Source: Streptomyces monomycini | Lineage (GTDB): Bacteria > Actinomycetota > Actinomycetes > Streptomycetales > Streptomycetaceae | Length of the DNA stretch: 64,000 nt | Assembly: GCF_022271435.1 (NCBI RefSeq) | Contig: NZ_JAFIQY010000007.1 | Location: 246,562-310,561, forward strand | Direction: 5' to 3' | Shown here: positions 34,847 to 43,627 of the stretch, one piece after another | Numbering within the stretch: position 1 is the first letter of the stretch | How the letters are laid out: every line of letters begins with the position of its first letter | Made by a program: the position numbers and the translations under genes | Notes under the pieces: model-generated | Database searches by the model: none | Told to the model about the DNA's origin: nothing | The model's input: only the letters and a program-made list of their open reading frames with translations

Positions 34847-36760
34847 TCACGCGACACCGGACTTGGCCGACGGGTCCGGGGTTTCGTCGAACAGGTCCAT
34901 CTCGTGCTGACCGGCAGGGGTATGCGTCACGGCGTCCACGGCCGTCTCCGGCTCGTAGGCGGTGAGTTCGGCCGGGTCAGTGGTGATCAGCTGGTGTTCG
35001 GCGGGAGAGGCGGCGGCCTGGAAGGCGGTGCGGTGGGTGCCGGTGGACAGCAGGCCCTGGCCGCGGTCGGCGGCGAGGAGGAAGGCCCGCTCGCCCTCGG
35101 ACAGGTCGAAGACGGCGGTGACTTCGTCGATGGCCTGCGGGGCCTGGCGCAGCAGGATCTGGGTGGCGGCGTTGGTGACCACGGCCCGGCCCAGGTCGGT
35201 GGCCAGGACGTCGGCGGTGTCCTGGGTGGCCACGGTCAGGCCGGCCCAGTGCTTGCGGGCGGCCTTGGCCATGCGGAAGAGGAAGTCGGCGCCGGCCGGT
35301 TGCTGCATCAGCAGCCAGGCCTCGTCGGCCACCACGTAACGGGGGCGGCGACGGGCGGCGTCGCTGACGTGCTGCCAGATCGTGTCGAGTACGAGGAGAG
35401 TGGCGATGGCGTGGAGCTCGTCGGGCAGGTCGCGCAGGCAGTAGACGACCAGGTGTCCGTCGGGGCGGGTGGTGGTCGGCCCGGTGAACAGGTCGGCGAA
35501 GGCGCCGCGGACGAAGGGGTGCAGTTGGTCGGCCAGGTCCCGGCCCGTCGGCTGCGCACAGCCCGTAAGGACGGCGGCGAGGTCGGCCAGCAGCGGGGGC
35601 GGGTGGGTCCAGGTGCGCGGGTCGGCGGTGATCCCGGCCCGCTGATAGGTGGCGGTGATGGCCTGGTCGAGGACGGCGCGCTGGGCCGGGGTGAGCGGGG
35701 TGCCGAGCAGGACGGCCAGCATGGTGTGCAGGAACAGGGACCGGCGCACCAGTGCATCGCGTGGGGCGGTTGGTTGGCCGTGGGGGCCGGTGCGCAGTGG
35801 CAGGTCGAAGGGGTTCAGGCGGACGCCGTCGGCGCCCAGGCGCAGGCAGACGCCGCCGACGGCCTCGGCGAGGCGGGTGTACTCGTCTTCGGGGTCGATG
35901 ACGTGGGCGTCGATGCCGCGGTAGAGGGAGCGCAGCACTTCGAGTTTGACGAGGTAGGACTTGCCGGCGCCGGAGCGGCCGAGGACGACGGCGTTGTGGT
36001 TGTCCTGGGCGAAGCGGTCCCAGTGGACCAGGCCCTGGCTGGCGGTGTTGTAGCCGTACAGCACGCCTTCGGGGGCGGCGGCCGAGGCCGGGGCGGGGGA
36101 CGGCAGGTCGGGGCTGGTGAAGGGGAAGGCGGCGGCCAGCGCACTGGTGTCGACGGTGCGGCGCAGCATGATGCGGTCCAGGCCGAACGGCAGGCAGGTC
36201 AGCCAGCCCTGGAGGCTGCGGTAGGTGGTGGGCTTGGCGTCCAGCAGCAGACTGGCCGCCAGCGCACGCACCGCGGCCACCTCCTGCGCCAGGTGCGGTG
36301 CGCTGGTGGCGCGGACCGTGAGGTAGAGGCCGAGGCGGAAGAGTTTGCCTTCGCCGCGGGCGACGCGGGCGGACAGGTCGTAGGCGTCCTCGGTGGCCGC
36401 CTCGGTCTGCGGGTCCGGCAGGCGGCCCTTTTCGTGGGTGTGGCGGCGGCCGGATTCCAGGCGGGCGAGCTGGCGTTTGAGGCGGCGGGCGGCGGTGATA
36501 GGGTCGATCGGTTTGATGTGCAAGGCGACGTCCAGGCGGCCGGGGTAGGTCAGCAGGGGCTGCAGCCAGCCGGGCTGGACCTCGCGCGGGTAGCCCGTGA
36601 CGGCGAAGGACGCCACCCACGCGTCGCCGACCTCCAGGTGGCGCGGCGCAACGGTGACGGCGTCGGGCAGGAAGGCCGCGGTGGCGTCGGCGGCGGGCGC
36701 CGTGGCGCGAGGGCCGGAGCATCGGCCGTATCGGGCCCGTGCTGCGCGGCGGTGCTTCAC
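34847..36760 (-). CDS. VirB4/TraC-type secretion ATPase
   Basis: A 637-residue protein; GTG 36760 overlaps the stop of the PrgI gene. The N-terminal ~230 residues match the VirB4 substrate-side domain (YPREVQPGWLQPLLTYPG, LDVALHIKPID). The motor has Walker A GRSGAGKS at 261-268, DAHVIDPEDEY, Walker B PRYVVADEAWLLM and the VirB4-typical GLTVATQDTADVL. This ATPase powers assembly and transport in type IV systems and is the most conserved T4SS part, so it supports the identity of the whole operon. Confidence 0.9.
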   Translation of the reverse strand: MKHRRAARARYGRCSGPRATAPAADATAAFLPDAVTVAPRHLEVGDAWVASFAVTGYPREVQPGWLQPLLTYPGRLDVALHIKPIDPITAARRLKRQLARLESGRRHTHEKGRLPDPQTEAATEDAYDLSARVARGEGKLFRLGLYLTVRATSAPHLAQEVAAVRALAASLLLDAKPTTYRSLQGWLTCLPFGLDRIMLRRTVDTSALAAAFPFTSPDLPSPAPASAAAPEGVLYGYNTASQGLVHWDRFAQDNHNAVVLGRSGAGKSYLVKLEVLRSLYRGIDAHVIDPEDEYTRLAEAVGGVCLRLGADGVRLNPFDLPLRTGPHGQPTAPRDALVRRSLFLHTMLAVLLGTPLTPAQRAVLDQAITATYQRAGITADPRTWTHPPPLLADLAAVLTGCAQPTGRDLADQLHPFVRGAFADLFTGPTTTRPDGHLVVYCLRDLPDELHAIATLLVLDTIWQHVSDAARRRPRYVVADEAWLLMQQPAGADFLFRMAKAARKHWAGLTVATQDTADVLATDLGRAVVTNAATQILLRQAPQAIDEVTAVFDLSEGERAFLLAADRGQGLLSTGTHRTAFQAAASPAEHQLITTDPAELTAYEPETAVDAVTHTPAGQHEMDLFDETPDPSAKSGVA

Positions 36761-37938
36761 CACGAGGGCTCCCTTGGCAGATCCGGGTGCCCGGTGTCGT
36801 CGTCCGGCGCAAAGGCGGCCTGCGAGTCGTCCCGCGAGGGGCAACTGTCGCTCCAGGCGGACGGGAGGAGGGCGGGCCCGGGCCCCGGGGGCGGTGCAGG
36901 GGCGGCGGTGATGATGTGGTGGGCGCCGGCCGTGTGCGGGGAGGGCGCGAGGAAGCTGTCGGGGGAGCAGGCGGCGGCGAGTACGGCGGTGGTCTGGCCG
37001 ACGTCCAGTGGGCAGACGGCGATGCCGGCCAGGCCGAGAAGGGTGGTGGCGTCGGCCAGGCGCCGGGTCACGCGGACGCCGACCGCGTGCCGCTCGGCCT
37101 CCGTGCGCGCCGGGGCGCTGCGCGGGGTGCGGCGGGCGGCGAGGGCAGCCGGGAAGCCGGGGCCGCCGAGACCGTCTACGGAACTGGCGGCGTTGCCGGG
37201 TTCACGCAGCACGAGGAGCACCTGGCGGCGCAGCAGGTCCTGTTCGCGGGCGAGCTGGTCGAGGAAGTCGGCGTGGTCGACGGCGGCGGCCTGCAGGGCC
37301 GGGTGGGGCAGGGCGGGGGCCTGGGCGCGCAGCTCGGCGACCGCGGCGGTCACGTCCAGGCGCTCGGCGCGCACCAGCACCTGCACGGGAGCGGTCAGGG
37401 AGTGCAGGTAGCGGCCGAAGGCGCCGATCAGCGCGTCCTGTTCGGCCGGGGTGCGCAGGGCGAAGTCGACGGTGGTGCACTCCGCCACCAGCACCACCCC
37501 GTCGGGTCCGAGGTCCACCAGGCCGGTGCTGGCGATGTCGTGGGCGGGCAGGCGCAGTGGCACTGCGGCCGCTCCGGTCGTCGTCACGCTTTCGGGGTGG
37601 GAGGTGCTCGCGGCGGTGAGCCAGGCCGGGACGGAGTGCAGGCCTTCGGGGGCGGCGAGGTGGCGGTGGGGGGCGAGGCGCTGGCGGACGGCAGCGAGCA
37701 GCAGGCGGTCCAGGGGCAGGCCGTCACGCCGGCCCAGCACCAGGACGGCGGTGGTGACCGCGACGGGCAGGGCCACGACGGCGAAGACGGCCAGGGGCAG
37801 GACGGTGCGGGTGGCTGACCACAGGGCGTACAGGGCCAGGCCGGTGCTGGTGAGGAGGAAAAGCTGGCGGGCGGTCAGGCCGTGCCAGAGGGTGTCCTCG
37901 CGGTCGACGTCGGCGGGGATGCGTACGGGCTGCGTCAT
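36757..37938 (-). CDS. PrgI-family T4SS membrane protein
   Basis: A 393-residue protein; ATG 37938 overlaps the upstream stop (ATGA). RIPADVDREDTLWHGLTARQ at the start followed by two short membrane helices (about 27-42 and 47-66) is the PrgI hallmark. The soluble C-terminal region (about 110-390) has the pattern seen in actinobacterial SCO6880-like proteins next to VirB4. PrgI takes the place of VirB3 in Gram-positive T4SS, tethering VirB4 to the membrane. Confidence 0.8.
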   Translation of the reverse strand: MTQPVRIPADVDREDTLWHGLTARQLFLLTSTGLALYALWSATRTVLPLAVFAVVALPVAVTTAVLVLGRRDGLPLDRLLLAAVRQRLAPHRHLAAPEGLHSVPAWLTAASTSHPESVTTTGAAAVPLRLPAHDIASTGLVDLGPDGVVLVAECTTVDFALRTPAEQDALIGAFGRYLHSLTAPVQVLVRAERLDVTAAVAELRAQAPALPHPALQAAAVDHADFLDQLAREQDLLRRQVLLVLREPGNAASSVDGLGGPGFPAALAARRTPRSAPARTEAERHAVGVRVTRRLADATTLLGLAGIAVCPLDVGQTTAVLAAACSPDSFLAPSPHTAGAHHIITAAPAPPPGPGPALLPSAWSDSCPSRDDSQAAFAPDDDTGHPDLPREPSW

Positions 37939-39452
37939 CGTCGGTCACCTCTGTGCGGCCCGCCTCGGGGCGGGGGCGGGCTGGAGCGGTGTGGCGGGGT
38001 GAAGGCCGGGGGCGGCGGGGGCTCGCGGCGGGTGCGCGGGGCACGGCGCTCCTCGGGTACGGGCGGGCGGAAGACAGCCGGAGGTGCGGGACCGGAGGCC
38101 CGCACCGGGCCGGGGGGCTCGGGTGCGGCCTGGATGAACACGGGCCGGGACGGCGGTCGGTGTGTCGTGCCTGGGGGAGGTGCGGGTGAGGGCTGTGCGG
38201 GGACCGGCGGGCGGAAGACCGGTGGGGCGGGGGCCGTGGGGCGCGTACGCGGTGGCGGGGCGGCCGCGCGGGGTATGGGCGGCTGGAAGACGGGGGATCC
38301 CGGCGGAGTGCGTCGGATGGGCTGCCCCGGCCGTACCGGCTGTGCGGGGGCAGGGGAGCGGAACTGCGGCAGCGGCGGCGGGGTGGAGCGGTGGAACAGC
38401 GGGCGTGGGGTGCCCGGTTGAGGGCCGGAGCCGGGCCCACTCCGGGGGACAGGCGGAACGGGCCCGGGGCCGCCCCCGCGGGGACCGGGCCGGCCGGCGA
38501 CAGGGCCGGGGCCCGACGGTCCACCCCTGCCGCGCGAGCGGGCGGACGGGGCGGACGGGGACGCGGCGTGCAGCGCGTGGAAGGTCTTGGCGTACAGCAA
38601 GGAGCGGACCAGGCCGACGGCCAGGGGGCCGCGGTAGCCGGGCACGGCCGAGCGCAGGATCCAGAAGGGGAGTTTGATCAGGATGTACATCAGCGCCAGG
38701 GCGACCAGCACATGGGCCAGGCCGGTGGGGGTGGGGCCGAACAGGGCGTAGCCGTCGGGGGCGAGGAACAGCCGCAGTGCGGTGATCAGCGTCAGCGACT
38801 GGGCGAGTTGCACCCCCAGCAGGCCGGTGAAGACCCGCCACCACCAGCGGGCGATGCCTTCAGTCTGCGGCAGGGCGTGGCACATCAGGGCCAGCGGCGC
38901 CCCGGCGACCAGGATCAGGGTGAGGCTGATGCGCACCGCGTAGGAGACCAGCAGGATCACCAGCATGCCGATCACGAACACGCCGACGAACAGCACGAAG
39001 AAGCCTTTGTTGACGCCCTGGATCATGCGAGCCAGGGCCTGTCCGGCGCTGTCGGCGTCCAGGCCGGGCCCCAGCAGGGCCTGGGAGAGGGCGTTGGCCA
39101 GGGCGATGGCCTTGTCCGCCAGGAACAGGGAGGAGGCCGAGGCGAGGATGCCCACCGCCAAGCGGGGCAGGGTCTCCTTGAGGCGGCTGCGGGTCTGCAG
39201 GGACTCGTGGGCCATGACCACCAGTCCGGCGACGGTGACCAGTACGGTGTAGCAGGCCAGCGCCAGGGTCCAGGAGGCGGTCCACAGGCCGGTGATGCGC
39301 GGGATGCTGCCCAGGGTGGGCGTGGCCAGCAGCGTCGAGCCGAGGAGGTCGAGCAGGGGGTTGAGGGCCTGGTCGACCACGGCGGCGAAGAAGCGCTCCA
39401 GCACGGTGGTCAGGGACTGCAGGATCAGATCGGTCAGCCAGCCGCCCATCAC
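37935..39452 (-). CDS. VirB6/TrbL-like polytopic membrane protein
   Basis: A 505-residue protein from GTG 39452 (GTGA overlap; ATG 39449 is an alternative). The first ~290 residues hold about six membrane helices, including MIQGVNKGFFVLFVGVFVIG and a long hydrophobic segment around ISLTLILVAG, the TrbL/VirB6 layout. The C-terminal ~200 residues are an extended Pro/Arg/Gly-rich tail (repeated PPVFRPPVP-type units), probably disordered and perhaps reaching into the wall. VirB6-like proteins form the inner channel. Confidence 0.8.
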   Translation of the reverse strand: MMGGWLTDLILQSLTTVLERFFAAVVDQALNPLLDLLGSTLLATPTLGSIPRITGLWTASWTLALACYTVLVTVAGLVVMAHESLQTRSRLKETLPRLAVGILASASSLFLADKAIALANALSQALLGPGLDADSAGQALARMIQGVNKGFFVLFVGVFVIGMLVILLVSYAVRISLTLILVAGAPLALMCHALPQTEGIARWWWRVFTGLLGVQLAQSLTLITALRLFLAPDGYALFGPTPTGLAHVLVALALMYILIKLPFWILRSAVPGYRGPLAVGLVRSLLYAKTFHALHAASPSAPSARSRGRGGPSGPGPVAGRPGPRGGGPGPVPPVPRSGPGSGPQPGTPRPLFHRSTPPPLPQFRSPAPAQPVRPGQPIRRTPPGSPVFQPPIPRAAAPPPRTRPTAPAPPVFRPPVPAQPSPAPPPGTTHRPPSRPVFIQAAPEPPGPVRASGPAPPAVFRPPVPEERRAPRTRREPPPPPAFTPPHRSSPPPPRGGPHRGDRR

Positions 39453-39856
39453 GCCCCCACGATGCCCTTGAGGACCTGCACCACGATCGGCGCCAGCGCC
39501 GCCAGCGCGTACCCGAGGCCGGCGTGCCGGAAGGCCGCCTTGGCCTTGGCCACCTCCCCGGGGTCGCCGCCGGCCAGCAGGTACCGCACGCCGCCGACGG
39601 TCAGGAACACGGTGGCCAGACCGGCCAGGATGCCCATCAGCCAGTTGCGGAGGTTGGTCAGCACCTGGCCCACCGTCGCCAGCGCCAGCACCCACCGCCC
39701 CGGCTCCCCGGCCGGTGCCGCCGCCACCAGGACCGCCACCGTCGCCACCGCGCCCACGACCGCCCACCGGCGCCGCGGCACCGCGCGGCCGCGGTGCGGG
39801 CAGCCGGACGCCGCGCGCCCCCGAGGCGAGAGATGGGGACGGAAGCCGGGCGGCAT
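39449..39856 (-). CDS. VirB2/TrbC-like pilin
   Basis: A 135-residue protein: a basic, arginine-rich leader, a first hydrophobic helix (about 32-48), then LRNWLMGILAGLATVFLTVG and a final hydrophobic helix (HAGLGYALAALAPIVVQVL). Two helices joined by a short charged loop (GGDPGEVAKAKAAF) is the pattern of T4SS pilins. It overlaps the VirB6 start by 4 bases and is the expected first structural gene of the operon. Confidence 0.75.
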   Translation of the reverse strand: MPPGFRPHLSPRGRAASGCPHRGRAVPRRRWAVVGAVATVAVLVAAAPAGEPGRWVLALATVGQVLTNLRNWLMGILAGLATVFLTVGGVRYLLAGGDPGEVAKAKAAFRHAGLGYALAALAPIVVQVLKGIVGA

Positions 39857-39898
39857 AGCTCCCTCCAGGAGCGGTGGCGGGCGGGCCTGAAAAGCCCC

Positions 39899-40795
39899 TC
39901 ATTCCCCAAGGCCGGAAAAGACCGCCGTTTTATGCACCACCGTCGAAGATTTTCGAGAGGGTGCCGTGCTGTCGTATCGCCTGGGGCGGACGGCACGGTC
40001 AACAACGGGCGGGCTGCGGACGGTCCGTCGCTTCCGGCCCTCGTCGGAGGCCATGGTTGGCTGGGGACCGTCGCGCAGGTAGGCGACAAGCCGCTGCTCG
40101 GCCCGGCGTCGCCGTGCGTACACCGTCGGAGCCGGCGCTCCGTGCTCCTGCGCCCACCTCACCACCGGGACCCTCTCCAGCCGGGTCGTCCCGATCAGCT
40201 CGGCTTCGGTTTCGGTGAGTACCGTGGCACCCACCGCTCGTGCCAGCACCAGGTCCGGATGCCCCCACCCCGGCCGGGGCGGCGCCGGGCCGAAGCGCGG
40301 CGCCACTGGCACCGGCGCATCCAGGGCCTCGCTCAGCGCGGCGAACCCGGCCCGGCGCGCCGCCCACACCACCCGCAGCAGGACGTGGGCCCGGCCGAGG
40401 TCGACTGTGGCCAGCCCGGCGAAGAACCCGGCCAGCGCCTCCGCCTCCACGTCCTGCACCTCCCCGGGGTAACGCGCCGCCACCCAGGCGGCCACCCGGA
40501 CCAGGGCCGGCAACGCCATCCCGGCGCACGCCACTGTCCAGCACCCGCCCTCGGCCCGGGCCCGGGCCACCAGGTGCGCCCACACCGCATCGCGCACCGA
40601 TCCCGGGCACTGCGGCCGCAGCAGCAGGTCCCGTAGTTCACCCAGCCCCAGCATCCGGTCGGGCAGGTGGGCGAAGGCGGCCCCGTCCACTGTCGGCGGG
40701 CCGGCCCCGTCCACCAGACGAGAGAACTCCTCGCGCACCAGATCCAATGGCAGACTCCGGTATCTCTGACCACACGTGCGGCTGGCTGTGGCCAT
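39899..40795 (-). CDS. Sigma-factor-like or helical regulator leading the T4SS operon
   Basis: A 298-residue soluble protein from ATG 40795, with GGAGG 7 bases upstream. It is helical throughout. LVREEFSRLVDG near the start, then DVEAEALAGFFAGLATVD and VLLRVVWAARRAGFAAL recall sigma region-2-like helices, and a late segment with APAPTVYARRRRAEQRLVAYL resembles a region-4/HTH recognition helix. The likeness is partial, and no such family is certain. It lies 42 bases before the pilin gene and probably controls or accompanies the operon. Confidence 0.5.
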   Translation of the reverse strand: MATASRTCGQRYRSLPLDLVREEFSRLVDGAGPPTVDGAAFAHLPDRMLGLGELRDLLLRPQCPGSVRDAVWAHLVARARAEGGCWTVACAGMALPALVRVAAWVAARYPGEVQDVEAEALAGFFAGLATVDLGRAHVLLRVVWAARRAGFAALSEALDAPVPVAPRFGPAPPRPGWGHPDLVLARAVGATVLTETEAELIGTTRLERVPVVRWAQEHGAPAPTVYARRRRAEQRLVAYLRDGPQPTMASDEGRKRRTVRSPPVVDRAVRPRRYDSTAPSRKSSTVVHKTAVFSGLGE

Positions 40796-41315
40796 GGGAA
40801 GCCTCCTTCGGCACCGGCAGCAGAACGGCCACAGCACACGCCACCGGCGCCAACAAACCGCCAGCCGACACCTAAAGCACACTCAGACAGCCCCGCACCG
40901 ATGCCTAACCCCCACTTAACTTCCCAGGCCGAACAGCCGCTCGCTGCGCAGCTCCAGCCCACTCCAGGTCGACCGCAACCGCAGCTCACCAACAGATTCT
41001 TCGTCTGCTGGTGGTACACGGCGTCCACCGCTTCTGAGCTGCAGAGATGGCTGGAAGTGCTAGGCAGCACCCCGTGTTGGACCGCCCCTGGCCCAGATCT
41101 TGCTCGGTGCTGACAGGGGCACCGGTCCCACATGGCACATGTCGTAGAAACCGTCCATGGGCGTCCAGTGGGTCCAGGGGGAGCGCATGAGTCCAGGTCA
41201 GAGCGTTGTGGCGTGAGGGTGTCCGTGGGGTTGGTGACTCGGTTGTGATCGCTCGTGACATGTGAGGGCCCTGTCGGCTTGCTTCGACGGGGGGCCTGCG
41301 TAGACGGGACCTGAT
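40796..41315. other. Upstream region of the T4SS operon
   Basis: About 520 bases without a credible gene. It should contain the leftward T4SS promoter near 40800-40950. Further right, 41265-41300 carries a diverged copy of the right-hand hairpin sequence (CGGCTTGCTTCGACGGGG). No tRNA or integrase fragment seen. Confidence 0.4.
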
Positions 41316-41357
41316 ACGAGGACGCCCCGCCGGCTTGCTCCGGCGGGGCGTCCTCGT
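41316..41357. terminator. Very strong 18-bp stem-loop
   Basis: A perfect 18-bp stem (41316-41333 with 41340-41357) with a 6-base loop lies 8 bases past the stop of the leftward excisionase-like gene. Probable terminator insulating the T4SS region. Confidence 0.85.
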
Positions 41358-41365
41358 GCAGTTGG

Positions 41366-41641
41366 TCAAGACGGCTTCGTGCTTGCGCTGGAGGCTATGT
41401 TGTACTCCGGCTCGCCGCTTTCGAGTACCCGGAGGAGCGAGGCGGTGACGACGCGGGTGGTGCGGCCTATCGGCAGTACGCGGCATGGAAATTCCCCGCG
41501 GCGAACAAGGTCGTAGCTCTTCGACCTCGACAAGCCGAACGCCTGGGCGGCGTCCTCGACGCTCGCTGTCCCGCTCCAGGTGGCGCGGATGTGCTCAGGG
41601 CTGAACGGGTCACGATGCGTTGTACTGCTCTGGCTGGGCAT
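41366..41641 (-). CDS. Excisionase-like HTH protein
   Basis: A 91-residue protein. SVEDAAQAFGLSRSKSYDLV and GEFPCRVLPIGRTTRVVTAS form the winged-helix pattern of MerR-type excisionases that accompany integrases. ATG 41641; the gene reads leftward into a strong terminator. No integrase gene is nearby, so it may be an orphan left by element decay, or a stand-alone regulator. Confidence 0.75.
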   Translation of the reverse strand: MPSQSSTTHRDPFSPEHIRATWSGTASVEDAAQAFGLSRSKSYDLVRRGEFPCRVLPIGRTTRVVTASLLRVLESGEPEYNIASSASTKPS

Positions 41642-42503
41642 TCCTGTCCGCAGTGCCTTTCGGTTCTGGTTGCTTCCGTGAGTGGGGAAGCAGGGAGAAG
41701 CGGTGGACTATCAATGATCCGAGGAATCGCCGGTTTGGGAAACCGGTCGTTTGCGGATACGCTGCGTCGCTCAGTGTTAGGGATGAGTTGGAACGGGCCC
41801 AATCGGTGCCAGTATTGCCGGTTGGGGTCGTTGGCGTTGCCTCCACGTTTCCGATTACGCATCATGCGGAGTGTATGGTGATCCTTGAGAAGGCCGCGAA
41901 GGGCTCCTGAACCGGGGTTCTGTACGTGCGCATGATGTGCGGTGTGGGCGTTACGGATGATGTCTTGACGCTGAAATGACGCTTGTGGCGCTCATTTGGC
42001 GCTCTTACTGATGGGGCGCCAGGTGCTCTACCGGGCTGGTCAGGTCACGTGAATAGCGGCGTTGGTTGGCGAGGAGATCTTCTTGAAGTCGTCTACCGGG
42101 CCCGGCTGACCTGCGGTTATGCGGGCTCCTGCGTCTCTGACCTGCACGGAACGGCCTTTCATCGCATTTCAGCTCTATGCCGTTTTACGCAGCCGGTTCT
42201 CCCCAGCCGCTCCCCAGCGGTCTCCAAACTCCCCAGATTCACCCCAGGGGCTTCCTCTCTCGCGCAGGTGGTAGAGCGCGATGGCACAGCCCTTCCGGTA
42301 GCGGCCGGCGCACACACTAGGTGACTGGATGGCGGCCGTCGAGATCTACCCAGAAGTGGTCCGTGACGGCGTCCGACCGGGCGGTGGCAGGGGTGGTGGG
42401 CGGGCAGCGGGCTGGGTCATACATCCCGCTCGGCCGGTAGTCGGTGGTGGAGCGCGTATGCGGTGGTCTCGCGCGCGGGGTCGGCAGCCGATGCGGGGTT
42501 GGG
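41642..42503. other. Non-coding interval, lower G+C
   Basis: About 860 bases with no gene I can support; codon-position G/C bias is absent in the open frames present. A segment at 42268-42290 (GCGCAGGTGGTAGAGCGC) looks like a tRNA D-arm, but no T-arm or acceptor follows. It could be eroded element DNA. Confidence 0.4.
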
Positions 42504-43361
42504 TTAGGCCCAGAGCTCCCGAAGAGCGGCGTTGACGGTGGCGGGCTCCTGGGTGTGCGGGTAGTACCCGGGCACCCGCAGGAGGCGGCCCCCGAGGGAG
42601 TCCGTGAGGGACTCGGCCACGGCCATGAGGGGGAGCCCTACATGCTCGCGGTACGCGACCGGCGCGTGCTCCCAGGTTCCGCAGATCACCAGGATCGGCA
42701 CAGCGGCGTCCCGGATCGCGTCCAGTGGGATCTCCGCCTCCCAGATGGGGCGCTCCCTCATGGAGGTGGCAACGGCACGGAGTCGGCGCGGCGTAGGCTT
42801 GGGCATGGCCATGCCCAGCCCTTCGGTGGACGCCCGCAGATACTGCTCCGGCGTGACGCCGTCCGGGATGCCCGGGGTGCCGTCGCGCACCCGGTCGAGG
42901 AGGCTGGCGACGACCGGATGGTGTGCGGCGGTGGTGAAGGCGGAGGGCTGGATGAGGGCAAGGGAGCGAACGAGGTCGGGCCGGCGTGCGGCGGCCAGGA
43001 GCGCGGCGACGGCGCCGTTCCCGTGGCCTACGAGGTGGGCGCCGCCGGGCCCCACCGAGCGGGCTCCATCGCCCAGAACCTCCACGGCGTCCTCGGTGTC
43101 GATGTCGAAGTCGCTGCGCGCGGTGTCCGGGCTGTCGCCGTAACCCCGTCGATCCATCAGGAGGAGTTGCCGGCTGTCCGCGAGGGTCCGCTGGGCGCCG
43201 AACCCATAGGTGGAGTCGCTGCCCCAGGTGAAGATGTTGTGGATGAAGAGGGCGGGGGCAGCACCGGCCGCCGGGGTCACCGGAGCCCTCGAAGCTGTCG
43301 GGGCCCGGCCCCCTCCGGCCTGTTCGCGGTCATCCCACACGGTCACGTGCACGGCAGCCAT
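42504..43361 (-). CDS. Alpha/beta-hydrolase-fold protein without nucleophile serine
   Basis: A 285-residue protein; GGGAGG lies 7 bases before ATG 43361. The fold reads LFIHNIFTWGSDS, LLLMDRRGYGDSPD, a lid, LVICGTWEH and late PGYYPHT (histidine). At the nucleophile elbow the sequence is VGHGNGA, so the usual G-x-S-x-G serine is glycine (G114, codon GGG). Unless the base is wrong, it is not a serine hydrolase; a binding role is possible. Single gene, no partners evident. Confidence 0.75.
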   Translation of the reverse strand: MAAVHVTVWDDREQAGGGRAPTASRAPVTPAAGAAPALFIHNIFTWGSDSTYGFGAQRTLADSRQLLLMDRRGYGDSPDTARSDFDIDTEDAVEVLGDGARSVGPGGAHLVGHGNGAVAALLAAARRPDLVRSLALIQPSAFTTAAHHPVVASLLDRVRDGTPGIPDGVTPEQYLRASTEGLGMAMPKPTPRRLRAVATSMRERPIWEAEIPLDAIRDAAVPILVICGTWEHAPVAYREHVGLPLMAVAESLTDSLGGRLLRVPGYYPHTQEPATVNAALRELWA

Positions 43362-43627
43362 AGGTCAACCTCCCGCAGGTGAGGAACAGCAACTCCCTTG
43401 AGAGTAAGCGTTGATGCACCAGCGCTACGCTTGGCTATGTGTGCGGGGCGTAAGAGGCACGCTGTGCACGAGCCTCTTCTTACTGGGCGTTTTCGCCCTG
43501 CTCGGGGAGACGTAGACCGTGTAAGTAGCCGGCCCGAGTCACGGCGACCGGCGTACGCCAGGTGGGCGGTCGCTTCGTGCGCAACACACCCTGCCGTGGC
43601 GTGCGATCTTGCGGCATCCTGGCGGAG

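Noticed and set aside
34904..37411. Very long open frame on the + strand opposite the VirB4/PrgI genes
   Set aside because: Repetitive Gly/Val/Arg-rich translation without domains. The opposite strand encodes clear P-loop ATPase and PrgI motifs; this is a high-G+C antisense artefact.
42265..42310. tRNA-like D-arm (GCGCAGGTGGTAGAGCGC)
   Set aside because: No anticodon stem, T-arm or acceptor pairing can be completed on either side; treated as coincidence or an eroded fragment.
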